Positions 11,771 to 23,060 of a DNA stretch of 64,000 nucleotides are shown here, piece after piece. The stretch is from the NCBI GenBank assembly GCA_014529385.2, contig CM043947.1, forward strand, positions 132,481,391 to 132,545,390, written 5' to 3'. Numbering within the stretch: position 1 is the stretch's first letter; every line of letters begins with the position of its first letter. The DNA is from Adiantum capillus-veneris. Its lineage: Eukaryota > Streptophyta > Polypodiopsida > Polypodiales > Pteridaceae. The position numbers and the translations under genes are program-made. Under the pieces are notes generated by a model that saw only the letters and a list, made by a program, of their open reading frames with translations, was not told the DNA's origin and made no database searches.

Positions 11771-11785
11771 TTGGCATCAGAGCTC
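11771..11785 (+). other. G1 primer-binding site (initiator tRNA-Met type)
   Basis: TTGGCATCAGAGCTC directly follows the LTR. It matches the plant Met-tRNA primer site TGGTATCAGAGC with one change (T to C). Confidence 0.85.
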
Positions 11786-12187
11786 AAGGTTTCTCTTTTC
11801 TTGCTCAAGAAGGGAGGTCCTCAAGCTAGCTACAAATGGTTGGTATTATTAATTGCCTGTGAGTAAGTAGAATAGGGATTTTTCAGCCTTGCAGTGCGCC
11901 TACCTTCGTGCAGTTAACGGGGCATCACCGTCGAGAGCTATGGTCTTAATAGTGGAGTCCTACGGGGCTTGCCTATGGCTTAACCAATATTGAGCTATTA
12001 GAAGCTTGACAAGATCCGGTGCTGTTTTGGTGTCGAAAGACCCTCTCTTCTATTCCTTGCAATTAATGGTATTCGAGCCGCGGGTACAGTAGCTTGAGTG
12101 CTTTTTCTAAAGGGGTAAAGAGGAGTAGCAACTAGGGCTTGAAGTGCCAAAGTACACCTAAAAAGTTTACACCTAAAAGTTGTTAGA

Positions 12188-14473
12188 ATGGCTGAAAATA
12201 GTAAAGAGAGTGAAATTAATGTTGATAACTTTGATTTTGCTCATGAGCAAGCTACTAATGATGCTTCAATTCTTGTTAACTATCTTGTTTCTAGGCTTCA
12301 ACAAGCCATGGGCAATCCATCTCTCCAAAGTGAAGTGCAACGGCAACTCCGTGCTCACGGGATTCTTCAAGCTATTCACCATGACGAGAGAACACCTAGG
12401 AAGCCTCCTTGTGAGACTACCAAAAGAGGTCTCTCTCCGATTCGGGAAGAAGAAGAGGATCCTTATGAAGGGCTCAAGAATTTACTTCTTGATGATGCAT
12501 CTCCTTCCCAAAGGAGAACTCAAGAGCCTCTACCGAAGGAACGAGAAAGAAGTGAGTCTCCCGCCACCTCGGCGGAGATGGCCCCACGAAGACGGCGGGC
12601 TAAACGCTCTCCATCACCACCAAAGCGGAGAAGACCATCATATTCTTCTCCCCACCACAATTCAAAGAGGGATGATAAAAAGCAAGAGAAGAAAAAGGTG
12701 AGAAAGAGGACACCCTCTTCTCCATCTTCTTCATCCTCTTCCTCTTATGAAAGTTATGGTGAAGACGACAAAGATCAAGACAAGAAAAAGGCGAGAAAGA
12801 GGTCACCCTCTTCTCCACCTTCTTCAAATTCTTCACCTTCTGAAGAAAGTGATGGTGCAACTTTTGAACCATCAAAAATAAGAGGCCATAGAAAATCCTA
12901 TGCCGCATGGAAGAGGTCGTCCAAGTTGAAGAAATTCAAAGAGGGAGGGAAGAGCATCTCTTTCCTTACCTATGATGGTACCTTTGGTGCTACGGACAAA
13001 GTCTTGGCCTTTATCCAACAATTCGATGCGGCGTTTGGAGATGAGGGCTTCACGGAGTCCTCTAAGCTATGCCATGTAGCTATGCACTTTCAAAAGTCCG
13101 CCAGACAATGGTGGTCTAGCCTACGAGCCAACGGTGAAGCTCCACGAACATGGAAGGCTTTAAGAGCTTCCATTATGAAGCAGTTTTTGGCCACCGATGC
13201 CAAAGACAAAGTACTCACCGAATGGCGAAGCTTAAAGCTCTCTCCCAATGAATCCATCCACAAATATGTAGACAAGTTTTGGGACCTACAACTCAAAGCC
13301 ACTGTCCTCAAAAAGTTGGAACTTGGAGAGCACAAGCAACAATTTTGTGCGGGCTTAACCGAAGAAATGGCGGAGTATGTCAACTCCCAAAGGCCACGTA
13401 CCATATCGGCGGTAATACACCATACTATGGTGGCCTCTTGAATCAATTTCCAAACGGGGGGTAAAAGAAATAATAAGCCCCCGGAAAACAAGGGTTCCAA
13501 TGAGCCTAAGGGGAAGGACAATGCCCATAAGTCTCCTAAGGGCAATTCCAACAAAGCTAAAGAGAAGGGAGTTTACAAAGGAAAGAATAAACTCTCTTCT
13601 GAAGAGCTTGAGCGTTATCGTAAGGATAACCGGTGTTTCAAGTGCGGCGAACAAGGGCATGCGTACCGCGCTTGTCCCCAAAAGAACAACCGCCAAGATC
13701 CTCCTAGAGCTTCCTTGGTTGAAATCCAAGAGGAGGAGACTCACCAAACTCACCACAAAGGATCTCCTCTATGCCATGCTTGGGGAAAGGTAAGAGAACA
13801 TGATGCTTTTATTCTCTTTGACCTTGGTTCTACTCACAATTTTATATCTATAGAGTTGGCCACCAAGCTAGGAATACAATCCTACGAGATGGGAGATGTC
13901 CTACCCGCAGACAGTGCCTTCAAGGGGCAAGAAGCTTCAGTCACTCCCTTAATCGGGAAATTGAGGCTTCATGTCCAAGGCTATGTGGACAAAGAGGACT
14001 TCTTTATCTCTCCTCTCAAGCATGAGGATGTAATCCTAGGGGCACCATGGTTTGACCGCCTGGCTGCCGATGTTAAATTTCCTGAAAGGAGAATCTCCTT
14101 TAAGTTCAGGGAAAAAGACATGTATATAGATGCTAAGGAAATGGGTAACACCATCCCCATTGTACATACACCAGCTTTCAACAAGTCAATAAAGAGCTCT
14201 ATTTCCGTGTACATGATTTTTGTTAAAGATTCTCAAAATGAACCTAATGCTTTAGCAAAAGAAAATAAAAGCAACCAAAAAGAATTAGAGTTATCCAATT
14301 TTCTCAAGGGTTTTAAAGATGTTTTTATTGACGACATCCCTTGTGAGCTACCTCCTAAACGAGGTAATGATGACCATGCAATTGAACTTCTCCCAGGAAG
14401 TTCACCGCCTAACAAACCTCCTTATAGAGTTTCTCAAGCTCAACAAGAGGAGATTATGCGGCAAGTGCATTAG
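12188..14473 (+). CDS. G1 gag-protease frame, interrupted by one stop
   Basis: Starts at ATG 12188 and is open for 417 codons to TGA (13439-13441), then remains open in the same frame to 14473. Seen in order: an S/R/K-rich low-complexity N-terminal third; a retrotransposon gag core (about residues 250-400, around FLTYDG to the RQWWSSL motif); a CCHC zinc knuckle [15 protein letters not shown] at about 13640-13685; then the aspartic protease around 13800, where the expected DSG active-site triad reads DLG. The TGA falls where an Arg codon CGA would keep the frame, consistent with a single C-to-T change. Gag packages the element RNA and the protease matures the polyprotein. The changed active-site residue suggests this copy is protease-dead. 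No similar intact copy is present in the window for comparison. Confidence 0.85.
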
Positions 14474-14484
14474 TTGAGAAGGGC

Positions 14485-17133
14485 ATGGTTAGGCCTAGCT
14501 CATCTCCATTTTGCTCACCTGTGCTATTAGTGCAAAAGAAAGACGGCACATATCGTATGTGTGTCGACTATAGAGCACTAAATAGGATCACTATCAAGAA
14601 TAGGTTTCCCGTTCCACGGGTAGAAGACCTATTTGATAAGCTACAAGGATCGACCTACTTCAGTAGGATTGACCTAAAGAGTGGCTATCATCAAATAAGG
14701 ATAGTTGATCAAGACATTGTAAAGACCGCATTTTGCACTACATTTGGTCTTTACGAATACATTGTCATGCCTTTTGGCTTGACCAATGCACCAGCCACAT
14801 TCAACCGCTTGATGGAGAAGCTGTTCAGGCCTCATCGAACCTTCACTGGAGTGTTCTTTGATGATATTATCATCTAATCTAATTCATTGGAGGAACACAA
14901 GCAACATCTCCAGGTAATATTTCAAGTTTTAAGAGAGAATAAACTTTATGTTAATCGAAAGAAAAGTGAATTTTTCCTGCAAGAGATTCAGTATTTAGGT
15001 CACATTATCTCTCAAGATGGCATCCAAATGGATCCATCCAAGTTAGAGGTAATAAAAGGATGGCCTAAACCAAGGAATCTTCATGAACTAAGAAGCTTTA
15101 TAGGTATGCGTGCATACTATAGACGCTTCATAGAAAAGTTCTCACAAATTGCGAGACCATTACATGACCTAACAAAGAAAAGTGTTAGGTATACATGGTC
15201 TGCTAAGGAGAACAATGCTTTCGAAAATCTTAAAGAAAAGCTTATCTCTCAACCTGTGCTTACACTACCGGATCTCTCAAAACCATTTGAGGTCCAATGT
15301 GATGCTTGTGGTGATTGCCTTGGAGCTGTTTTGCTCCAAGAAGGGCACACCATAGGCTATGAGAGTCGAAGGCTCGACCCTATTGAGCAAGCTCTAGGCA
15401 TATATGAAAAAGAACTCCTTGCAGTTCTACATGCCTTAGACTCATGGAAACTCTATTTATTGGGGACTCCTTTTATTCTGCGAACGGATCACCAAAGTCT
15501 TAAGTACTTCATGACGCAGACCAAGCTCTCTGACAAACAAATGAGGTGGGCAAATTTCCTTTCGCAATTTCATTTTCATATTGCTCACATTGCTGGCAAG
15601 CATAATCAAGTAGCCGATGCACTCTCAAGACGACCGAGAGTGAATGCGGTTTCCATAGCAACTCACAATGATCTATCTTCAATGATAGATGAGTATGCTA
15701 TTGATCCCGATTTTAGAGATGTGATTTCAGACCTTGCATTAGGGAAGAAAGAAGAACCATTTACTTTACAAGATGGTTATCTTCTCTATGGCAATAGACT
15801 ATGCGTTACTAACTCCCTGCGTGAGAAAGTAATGTATGAATCTCATGCTCCCCCGTATGCGGGGCATAGAGGGATTCAATCTACCTTAAAGGGAATTGAA
15901 ACATATTTCTATTGGCCTACCATGAAAGTGAACATACAAGAGTATGTTTCCAAATGTGTGGTATGTCAAAAGACAAAATTTGATAGAGGGAAGCAACCTG
16001 GATTGCTTCAACCCTTGCCAATCCCTAATTCACCATGGGAGAGAATATCTATGGATTTTATCTTTGGATTGCCTAAGTCTATCCATGGGAATACGGGAAT
16101 ATGGACGATAGTAGACAGGTTTAGTAAACAAGCTCATTTTATACCTGTCAAAAAGACTATCAAAGCCCATCAAATGGCAACCCTCTTCATTTCACAAATT
16201 TTCAAATACCATGGCTTGCCCATGTCCATAGTGTCGGATAGAGATCCTAGAATGACCAGTAATTTCTGGAAGGGTCTCTTTGAGAATTTAATAACAAGGC
16301 TAAACTTCTCTTCGGCCTATCATCCACAAACTGATGGCCAAAGTGAAATAGCTAACCTAACCATTCTCGATCTACTAAAAGCCTATGTAACGGAAGTAGA
16401 TCAAAGATCCCAATGGGAGAAGTACTTACCCTTAGTGGAGTATGCTTACAATAACACTGTGCATACTTCCACGGGAAAAGCACCTTTCGAGGTAATTGAG
16501 GGAAGATCAAAAAGTCCCTTGCTACTTAAGGTATATGGGAAGATCTTTGCTGCAGATGAGTATAGCCAAGACCTACAAGAATCTTTCCAAAAGATTAAGG
16601 ATGCTATCTCTATCTCACAGCAAAGGCAAAAGGCTGCTGCTGACAAGCACAAAAGAGACCAAGCCTTTAAAGAAAACGATTGGGTCTTGTTAAAGTTTCC
16701 CAAGGCTCGATTAAGGCACACGACGGGCAAGAATCCTACGGGCCACCAAAAGTACTATGCTAAACTAGCAAAAAGGTACTATGGTCCCTTCCAGATTCTT
16801 AGGCCAATCAATGAGATGGCCTATCAACTTAAGTTGCCCAATCATTGGCTCATACACAATGCTTTTCATGTGAGCCTATTAAAGCCTTACAAAGGAGAAC
16901 CACCTCAAGAACCAACTATTGAAGACCCACCAGAGGTCGAGGAACAAGAGGAGGTGCTGCAGCCCGAGTCCATTCTCCGACATGAAGACAAGGTATTAAG
17001 AGGCGGTAAGACTATTTGACGATATCTTATTAAGTTTAAGAATTATCCTTTTGAAGATGCTAGATGGATGCAAGGCATACAATTAAAGGATAACCTAAAC
17101 CTTGTCAATGCTTACAATGCTTCCCAAGAGTAA
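14485..17133 (+). CDS. G1 pol: RT, RNase H, integrase and chromodomain-like tail, with two in-frame stops
   Basis: One frame carries reverse transcriptase ([18 protein letters not shown]; active site FFDD at about 14857-14868), RNase H ([23 protein letters not shown]) and integrase. The integrase shows HHCC-type CVVC, catalytic DFIFG, SDRDPR and GQSEI residues, and a GPY/F-like YYGPFQIL. After the stop at 17017-17019 the frame continues as a short chromodomain-like tail (YLIKFKNYP... W) to TAA 17131. Stops: TAA 14875-14877 five codons after the RT aspartates, and TGA 17017-17019, again a CGA-type change. A few bases appear to be missing at about 14473-14485 between protease and RT, breaking the gag-pol frame. 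The three integrase catalytic residues are present. The chromodomain-like tail normally guides integration into chromatin. Confidence 0.88.
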
Positions 17134-17478
17134 GCAAATGTACAAAATGTTAAAAATGAACAAAGTTTTTGTCTTATAAGACTCTCTCTTTTTCTTTATT
17201 TGTGCACAAAAATGAAGTAATATGCATGCTTAGATCAAGTTTGCGGAGACGACGTCTCCCAAACACCGAGTAGAGCTTGTCACTCTACTATGGAAGACTG
17301 ATAGGACTAATGTGCAGACATGCTTGCGGCAGCCTCAGGCTCTCAAGCGCCAAATGGACTAGTCATCCATTATGGAATGATGTCGTAGGGTAACATAGGG
17401 ATCCTCTACCCGCTAAGAAAGGGACTCATGAATATGCTTTATCTTCTCTACACCATAGTCAAGGACGACTATGATTTC

Positions 17479-17491
17479 AAGAGAGAGGTAA
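17479..17491 (+). other. G1 polypurine tract
   Basis: AAGAGAGAGGTAA directly precedes the right LTR; it is the plus-strand primer for reverse transcription. Confidence 0.75.
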
Positions 17492-19088
17492 TGTCATAAT
17501 AATCAATATCTAATTCTCCTAAATGATTTTCTCATATTAAACTGATCATTTAATGTGGGGAAGTGCCAGGGGACAAAAAGCTGGAATATTGGTTAAGCTA
17601 GCAGACCGGCCACAGTAGGGATCCAAAGGAGAGAAAATAGGGATCCAAAGGGGGGGCCATCTGCAAAAGAGCCATGTACAACAATGGGCTAAAAAGACCC
17701 TAAGGTTCAGCCCATTAAGACTTCCAAAATACTAAGGTTCCAAAATTCAAAGGTTGTGTCCAAAGGTCAACCCTAGGGAAAATTGGATGCTTTGTGTGTG
17801 CCCTAAAAGTCTTTGCACATCCCTACATGGGAGGGGGCGAGCCCCAAAGGTAGGGGATGAGAGAGAAAGCCACACACACACACACAGGCTCCCTTTACAC
17901 AAAGGGAATGAGGGACACATGTTAGCTCCCTAGCCCAGATGCCCACAAGGTGTGCCCAATTCCTATTGGAAGACCCTTGAAGTGGACCAATGAGAATTAA
18001 GCTAGAGTAAATGTAGTTTAATTAATTTAAAAACATTTAATAAAAGAAACCAATGAGAATTAAGTACCCTAGAAGACTATTGGGCAGTCTCCCAAAGGGT
18101 CCAATGAGCATTCAGAAGCCCCATGGCTTGCCTGATTCCTATTGGCCAGGAGGCAAAGGGGTCCAATGAGAGTTTAGTTTAATTATTTAATTACCTAAAG
18201 CTCTCAAAAAAGGGGAAAGGGGGACACATGTCAGAAGGCTATCACTTATGCTGCTTAATACCCATTGGCTTGACTTGGGGAGGTCCAATGAGGCAAAAGC
18301 CAGACCAAATTAGCAACAAGGACTCGCCCAAGAGAGAGAGAGAGAGGGGGGGCTGATTTTTGCTTGGCATTGACACACACACACTCACACTTGACCATGT
18401 GTGAAGGAAGAATACTCTATCTCCTCCCAAGCTTTAATGGAGAGCTCATCACCTACTCCAAGCTTGTGAGATAGAAGCCTACATCAACACTCTCTTGGCA
18501 TGTGGATGCAAATCCAACCAAGAGCCAAGCTTCAATGCATGCTCATCTCCTCTACCAAGCTAATTACTAAGCTAAGCTATGCTAATATGAGTGATTATGT
18601 GAGGAGATGTACATCTTTCTCGTAAGATACTCCTTCTTCCTCTCAATCTACTCTCATACCCTGCTAGCTCTCACCATCTTCGAAGGTGTGTGAGGTCTTG
18701 GGTGTGAGAACGGGGATAATTCAAGTTTTGTTTGATTAAGTGTTTTGCTTAGTGCATGAAGCTTCCATCTTCATTGCACTAGCTAGTCTTGAAGGAACAC
18801 AAAGAATTGTATTGTACAATGTCTCTCTTGATGGGAGAAACCATAATACAAAGCCTTTTCGAGGGGGGACCGGCTCCATGCAAATCCGGTCCTCAACTGT
18901 TGTCAATAGCTTAATTTCTCTCTCTTTTGAAAGTATCGTTGATGCTATCTAACTAGGTGTTATGCTTTTTTTGCTCTCTCCACCCAAGCACTCTTGTAAT
19001 TCTCATTAGGAATCTATTCTAATGAAATGCCCACTATGTTCATGCTAATTTCCGCTACACACAAGTTATTAGGCCATTAAATGTTACA
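17492..19088 (+). repeat. G1 3' LTR
   Basis: 1,597 bp, near-identical to the left LTR. Differences noticed include substitutions near 17576, 17590, 17632, 17687 and 17821, GA and CA dinucleotide length changes near 18335-18380, and one near 18860. Confidence 0.95.
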
Positions 19089-19093
19089 AAAAG
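19089..19093. repeat. Target-site duplication of G1, right copy
   Basis: AAAAG, identical to 10170-10174. Confidence 0.92.
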
Positions 19094-19904
19094 TTTCATA
19101 TATAATAGACACACCCAAAACATAATACCTGATGCATAAGAGGCATGTTGAGAACCTGAACAAGTAGTACAACTAGATAAAGCCACACACAATTTATTCT
19201 CACACAAGCTTTGTGTATATCATCTTGGCATACATCTAGCTTGCTCATTTTCAACCTTTTGAATTTCATCTTGTAAATCTATACAAAAAATGGTTTCTAG
19301 GTAAAATCATTTGAAATCTACATAGGCTGCATATTGTCTTGTTAGGACTTAGATTCCTCTCAACATTAATAGATAAAACAATTTTACGATAGGAAATATT
19401 TGGAACTTAGAAGGGCCCTTTGGACTAAGGGAACTTGGAAGGTCAACACTGCTTTGGTATCAAAATAGGATGCTTGTGTCTTTTTTTACAATTTGTAGTA
19501 AAATGCCATGTGTAATGAACAATTCTTATGTTAATCCTGATATCCCTAAAAATTCACTATCCTTGCATTTTTTAGCCCAAAAGGATGTGGAATCATACTC
19601 ATCAAGAGTACTTGCGCAAAACTACAATTGACGGTGGTAAGATCGATGACACAAGTTTTAGCAAAAAATAAATGAGCATCATAGAAAATTCTAAGAAAAC
19701 TAACTATAGTTGTACCATCCATTTTCATAGGTATCACATGTTAAAAAATTCCTCTATGTATATATTAGATAATGCAAAATTATGTACGTCTAATAAGACA
19801 TTTTTTTTTTTACATGCACGCGCAGGCAAAGTCAAACTTTGTTTTGATGTAATTACAAGTTTCATAGTTTGATATGGGTATGTCAAAGTCAACGATACAA
19901 AAGT

Positions 19905-19992
<88 letters not shown>

Positions 19993-20450
19993 AATATAGA
20001 TTCAACCAACCTTGGCAATAACTTGATTATCAATGTGATAACAATGGGGGCTAGGTGTGCTCATAAAGCCACTTCAAAAAATTGCCCTACCCCTTTGACA
20101 AATAATTAAAATAAATACCTAAATCCAAAATAAATAATGGGATCACATTGGGCTATTCACTTGAGATGCACCAAACTTCAACACCCTCTTTGCAGCTCAT
20201 AGTGGACATAAATGGCGAGACCAAGTTGATGAACAAGCTACCATGGACACCCCAATAGCAGCTATCATGCCGGATTTTCTAATATCAATGTGTCACTTGA
20301 GAAGAATGCCATCTTGAGTACCAGATGCCTTTTAGAAAATTGAATTATAGACCACACTATGTCCAATAATCCACATATATGAACTGTGAACAGATCACGT
20401 CTAAATACTCCAAGATAACAAATTTTGAAACACATCTTGTCCATAATTCA
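19094..20450 (-). pseudogene. Middle of copia relic C1, too decayed to assign
   Basis: By position this should hold the integrase part of C1, between the protease/gag side (above 20450) and RT (below 10141). I see no convincing integrase motif in the minus-strand frames. It contains the 83-bp GA tract at 19907-19989. Its identity is an inference from flanking sequence only. Confidence 0.35.
19907..19989. repeat. (GA)41 microsatellite with a duplicated left flank elsewhere
   Basis: Longest GA tract in the window. Its left flank 'gtcaaagtcaacgat' plus 'caaaagtgta' recurs beside a G/GA tract at 47753-47780, so the tract is attached to a dispersed repeat. Confidence 0.95.
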
Positions 20451-20454
20451 TCCA

Positions 20455-20700
20455 AAAACAATGGATTGACGTGCACTCATCCATAGTGTTCTAGATACGT
20501 TTGACTGGTTCCTTAGTTGCCAGATATATGCGCCTTGAACTCTAACCCACAGGTAAAAACACTGATACATCCAACAAAAATGGATTGCTACACTCATCCA
20601 TAGTGTTTTGGACATGTTTGATTGGCTCCTTGCCAGATGCATGTGCCTTGAACTTTGACCCATGGGTGCAAACATTAATAACTTGAACTCCAACACAAGT
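20455..20700. repeat. 119-bp tandem duplication in copia relic C1
   Basis: Two adjacent diverged copies begin at about 20461 and 20580. Both contain 'cactcatccatagtgtt', 'gccttgaact' and 'aac' endings. The duplication lies in the part of C1 between the zinc knuckle and integrase, i.e. around the protease. Confidence 0.75.
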
Positions 20701-21640
20701 GTCCAACATTGCTTGCCCATCTATGCCACTCACAAACCTCTCTCTCAAGTTGAAGCTAGTGGTGGTAGTGGTATTGTGACTAGAAGGGGGGAGCCCACCA
20801 CCACACCAACAGTCTCTTTGTTGCCCTTCTGTGGGTGACTATCAATGTTTTCCTCATTATGCTTGTCTTTGACTTTCTCCTTTGTAGAGCCTATGTCTTT
20901 GCCTTTGGATCTGCAATCTTTTTACAAATGACCATAATTTCCACAACTATAGCAATGGCTATTGGTATTCTTTCTAGAATCCCAAGTATCAATTGCTTCC
21001 ACACCTTTGTAAAAAATCTGAATTATTTCTTGAGTTATAAACACATCTTACTCATCAATGGGAAAATAGTTAAGCTCATCAAATTCTAGATTTTCCTTTG
21101 TGATTTGTCGCCAAAGTGTCCTAGACACCATTTTGTATGCCTCAAGCAATTTTGTGAGTACCAAAGCATCCACTTGATCAGTACCAATCAATGCACTTTT
21201 CATAGCCAATAGAACCTTGGACTTCATAAGAAATGATTGCATGGAAATTTTGGATGAAAACTTGATGGCAAATAGTTCTCCAAGAAAGGGTGATTGCTCG
21301 CATCGTAGAATCCCAATCAAACATTTCAATGAGCTTGAACCACATATCGTTGGCAGTCTTGAATATTTGTATGGTTGTAGAAATTTCCTTTGTAAGGGAT
21401 TCCACAATGGCTGATATTTCCTTCGCATTACTTGCATCCCAATGACACACGAGTTTGATGCTCATCATCTTTAAGGCGGGTGTACCTTGGCATCCCTCGT
21501 AGAATGGGGCTCAGAGCCGTCAACTATGTCCCATAAGCCTTTCCTTGTGAACCAGAGTCACATAATCAAGTTCCAACGGGTGTATTTATTGTCATTCAAT
21601 TTTTCATTGGTGCTCAAGAAAGGGAGGGCATGTTGAAGCT
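20700..21640 (-). pseudogene. Ty1/copia gag relic (5' half of element C1)
   Basis: On the minus strand, frames near 21468-21180 contain WDASNAKEISAIVESLTKEI and KTANDMWFKLIEMFD, the hallmark of the copia gag domain (UBN2 type). At about 20975-20920 a CCHC knuckle CYSCGNYGHL-x-KDC follows, its frame crossed by a stop. Downstream the frame shows FVSGIDGQAMLDTCVGVQV, possibly the protease region. Together with 8950-10141 this is one element on the minus strand, cut in two by G1. No LTR or primer site of C1 could be fixed with confidence. Confidence 0.75.
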
Positions 21641-22356
21641 GCAAGATTTAGAAATGATACCTTCTTGCACTCCAAGAAATCATTAGGGGAAGTTTGAGGA
21701 TTCAAATTTTCCTTGTAAGAAATGGTAGAGAGAGAAAATACTTTTCATTTTTGAAAAAAATAAGCAAGGAATTTTAAAACTTAAAATTGGGGAGAGAACT
21801 TTATATTTTGACTAGGTGCACGGGATGTTACTTTTCGGGGCTCACATGTAGTATAATTTTCAAATCTCTTGGGAATGTGTCTCTTTCCCAAAAATTCTCC
21901 CTCCCAATGCACCGTTTTTCTCTTTTGGTCCAAATTTTAAGTTTCTCTATGCTCCTTCTGTCCTTTCTTTGCAGTTTTCTCTGCACCATATCCAAATCAT
22001 CATCTTCTCCACATCATCTCTATGAATTCTGCTAAAGAAGGTATCTATCACCTCCATGTCGAGTTGGAAGATGAATATTCTCCTCTCCAAAAAAGAAATA
22101 GACTTTGTGAAACTCCTCCTTCTGCCATAGAAGCATTGAGATTAGAACAAAAGAAACACATTGATCTATGGACATATGGTAGATTCTATCCCATAGACCC
22201 CATCACCAAATGCACCCCACCATTATTCAACTGATCTTCATTGATGAGATTTGTAGGAGATGGTATGAAAGGTCTATTAAGCTATACAAAAAATATTGCA
22301 GTAGAAAGGGACATTCTTAATCTCGAAAAAATTTTGCTACTACAATTGAAGGATTC
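21641..22356. other. Unassigned stretch before G2
   Basis: Contains a 71-codon frame at 22022-22234 (+) beginning MNSAKEGIYHLHVELEDEYS; I do not recognise it and it is not supported by a promoter or neighbours. It may be the left edge of C1 or host sequence into which G2 was inserted. Confidence 0.4.
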
Positions 22357-22434
22357 TGTCATGGATGCTTGAGAGTCAGTCGCTATCTGCATCATCACCT
22401 ATGTCATCACCTACATCATCACTAGAAGGATCTA

Positions 22435-22700
22435 GAAGATTCTAGAAGGTTCTAAAAGTATAAAGGAGATTCTAGAAGTTTCTAGAATCTTGGAGAAGAT
22501 TCTGGAAGAATCTAGAAGTTTCTGGAAGCTCTGGAAAGTTGAAGAAGGATGTAGAAGGTTCTAGAAGGACTAGAAGGATCAAGAAGTTTCTAGAAGCTTG
22601 GAGAAGATTCCGAAAGAATCTAGAAGTTTTTGGAAAGCTCTAGAAAGTTGAAGAAGAATCAAGAAGGTTCTAGAAGATTCTAACCTCCTCAAGAAGAACC
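22435..22700 (+). promoter_or_regulatory. Dense heat-shock-element array in G2 LTR
   Basis: Alternating GAA and TTC at 5-bp spacing, the definition of a heat-shock element, occur in long runs. At 22435-22452 four perfect pentamers read gaagattctagaaggttc; at 22470-22487 there are four perfect pentamers; at 22495-22527 six of seven positions fit. Further 'ttctagaag' and 'gttctagaa' motifs continue to about 22700, ending about 45 bp before the TATA box. Known: HSF trimers bind three or more such pentamers, and similar sites make the Arabidopsis copia element ONSEN heat-inducible. Inferred: G2 was, or is, heat-activated. Confidence 0.8.
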
Positions 22701-22742
22701 TAGAAAGTTCTAACGTCCTCAAGTAACCTCCTCAAGCACTAG

Positions 22743-22750
22743 TATAAATA
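22743..22750 (+). promoter_or_regulatory. TATA box of G2 LTR
   Basis: TATAAATA just downstream of the heat-shock-element array; the same box recurs in the right LTR at 27765-27772. Confidence 0.75.
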
Positions 22751-23060
22751 GGGGTCTTGGGCCACAAGCCCGTCAGTCTTGCCAACACGAGTTGTGAGGC
22801 TCCTATGAGGAAATCCCTCTTCTAGTTCTTATGTTCAAGTCTTGTCCTTGCAATCAAGCCTTGTCTTGTACTCAAGTCATGTATTCCAAGTCTTGTATCT
22901 AGCTCTCTTAATAAAGTATCAAGTCTTATAATCAATATTAAGCTTATCATCAAGTCCAAGTTCTTGTACATTGTGAGTGCCTCCTCTTGTTCGCTTCTAG
23001 CTCTATACGCTCTCATAACAGTTTGTTAAGACTCCCATCTCTTAATCTTCTCAAGCCATC

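Larger units (their letters stand above)
10175..19088 (+). mobile_element. G1: full-length Ty3/gypsy chromovirus, LTR to LTR
   Basis: 8,914-bp element with two nearly identical 1.6-kb LTRs beginning TGTCATAA and ending GTTACA. It has perfect 5-bp target duplications AAAAG (10170-10174 and 19089-19093), a Met-type primer site, gag, protease, RT, RNase H, integrase, a chromodomain-like tail and a polypurine tract, all in canonical gypsy order. By eye about 17 substitutions and three small indels separate the LTRs, so insertion is recent. Protein-level breaks are few: a stop at the end of gag, a small deletion/frameshift between protease and RT, one stop next to the RT active site, and one stop before the chromodomain tail. 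It sits inside the copia relic C1 in the opposite orientation. An older relative, G4, lies antisense at 48317-61991. Confidence 0.95.
22357..23020 (+). repeat. G2 5' LTR (right end uncertain)
   Basis: Begins TGTCATGG. It includes the heat-shock-element array, a TATA box at 22743-22750 and an AATAAA signal at 22910-22915. The right end is placed at 'ctcataaca' near 23020 only because it ends in CA shortly before gag; the truncated right LTR cannot confirm it. No Met-type primer site follows, so priming may differ (self-priming is known in Tf1/sushi elements), which is untested. Confidence 0.65.

Noticed and set aside
16446-16730. 94-codon minus-strand frame and similar ones in G1 and G2
   Set aside because: Shadows of integrase or RT coding sequence.
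20040-20450. Copia integrase in the middle of C1
   Set aside because: Expected by position, but I could not find the HHCC or DDE landmarks in any minus-strand frame.
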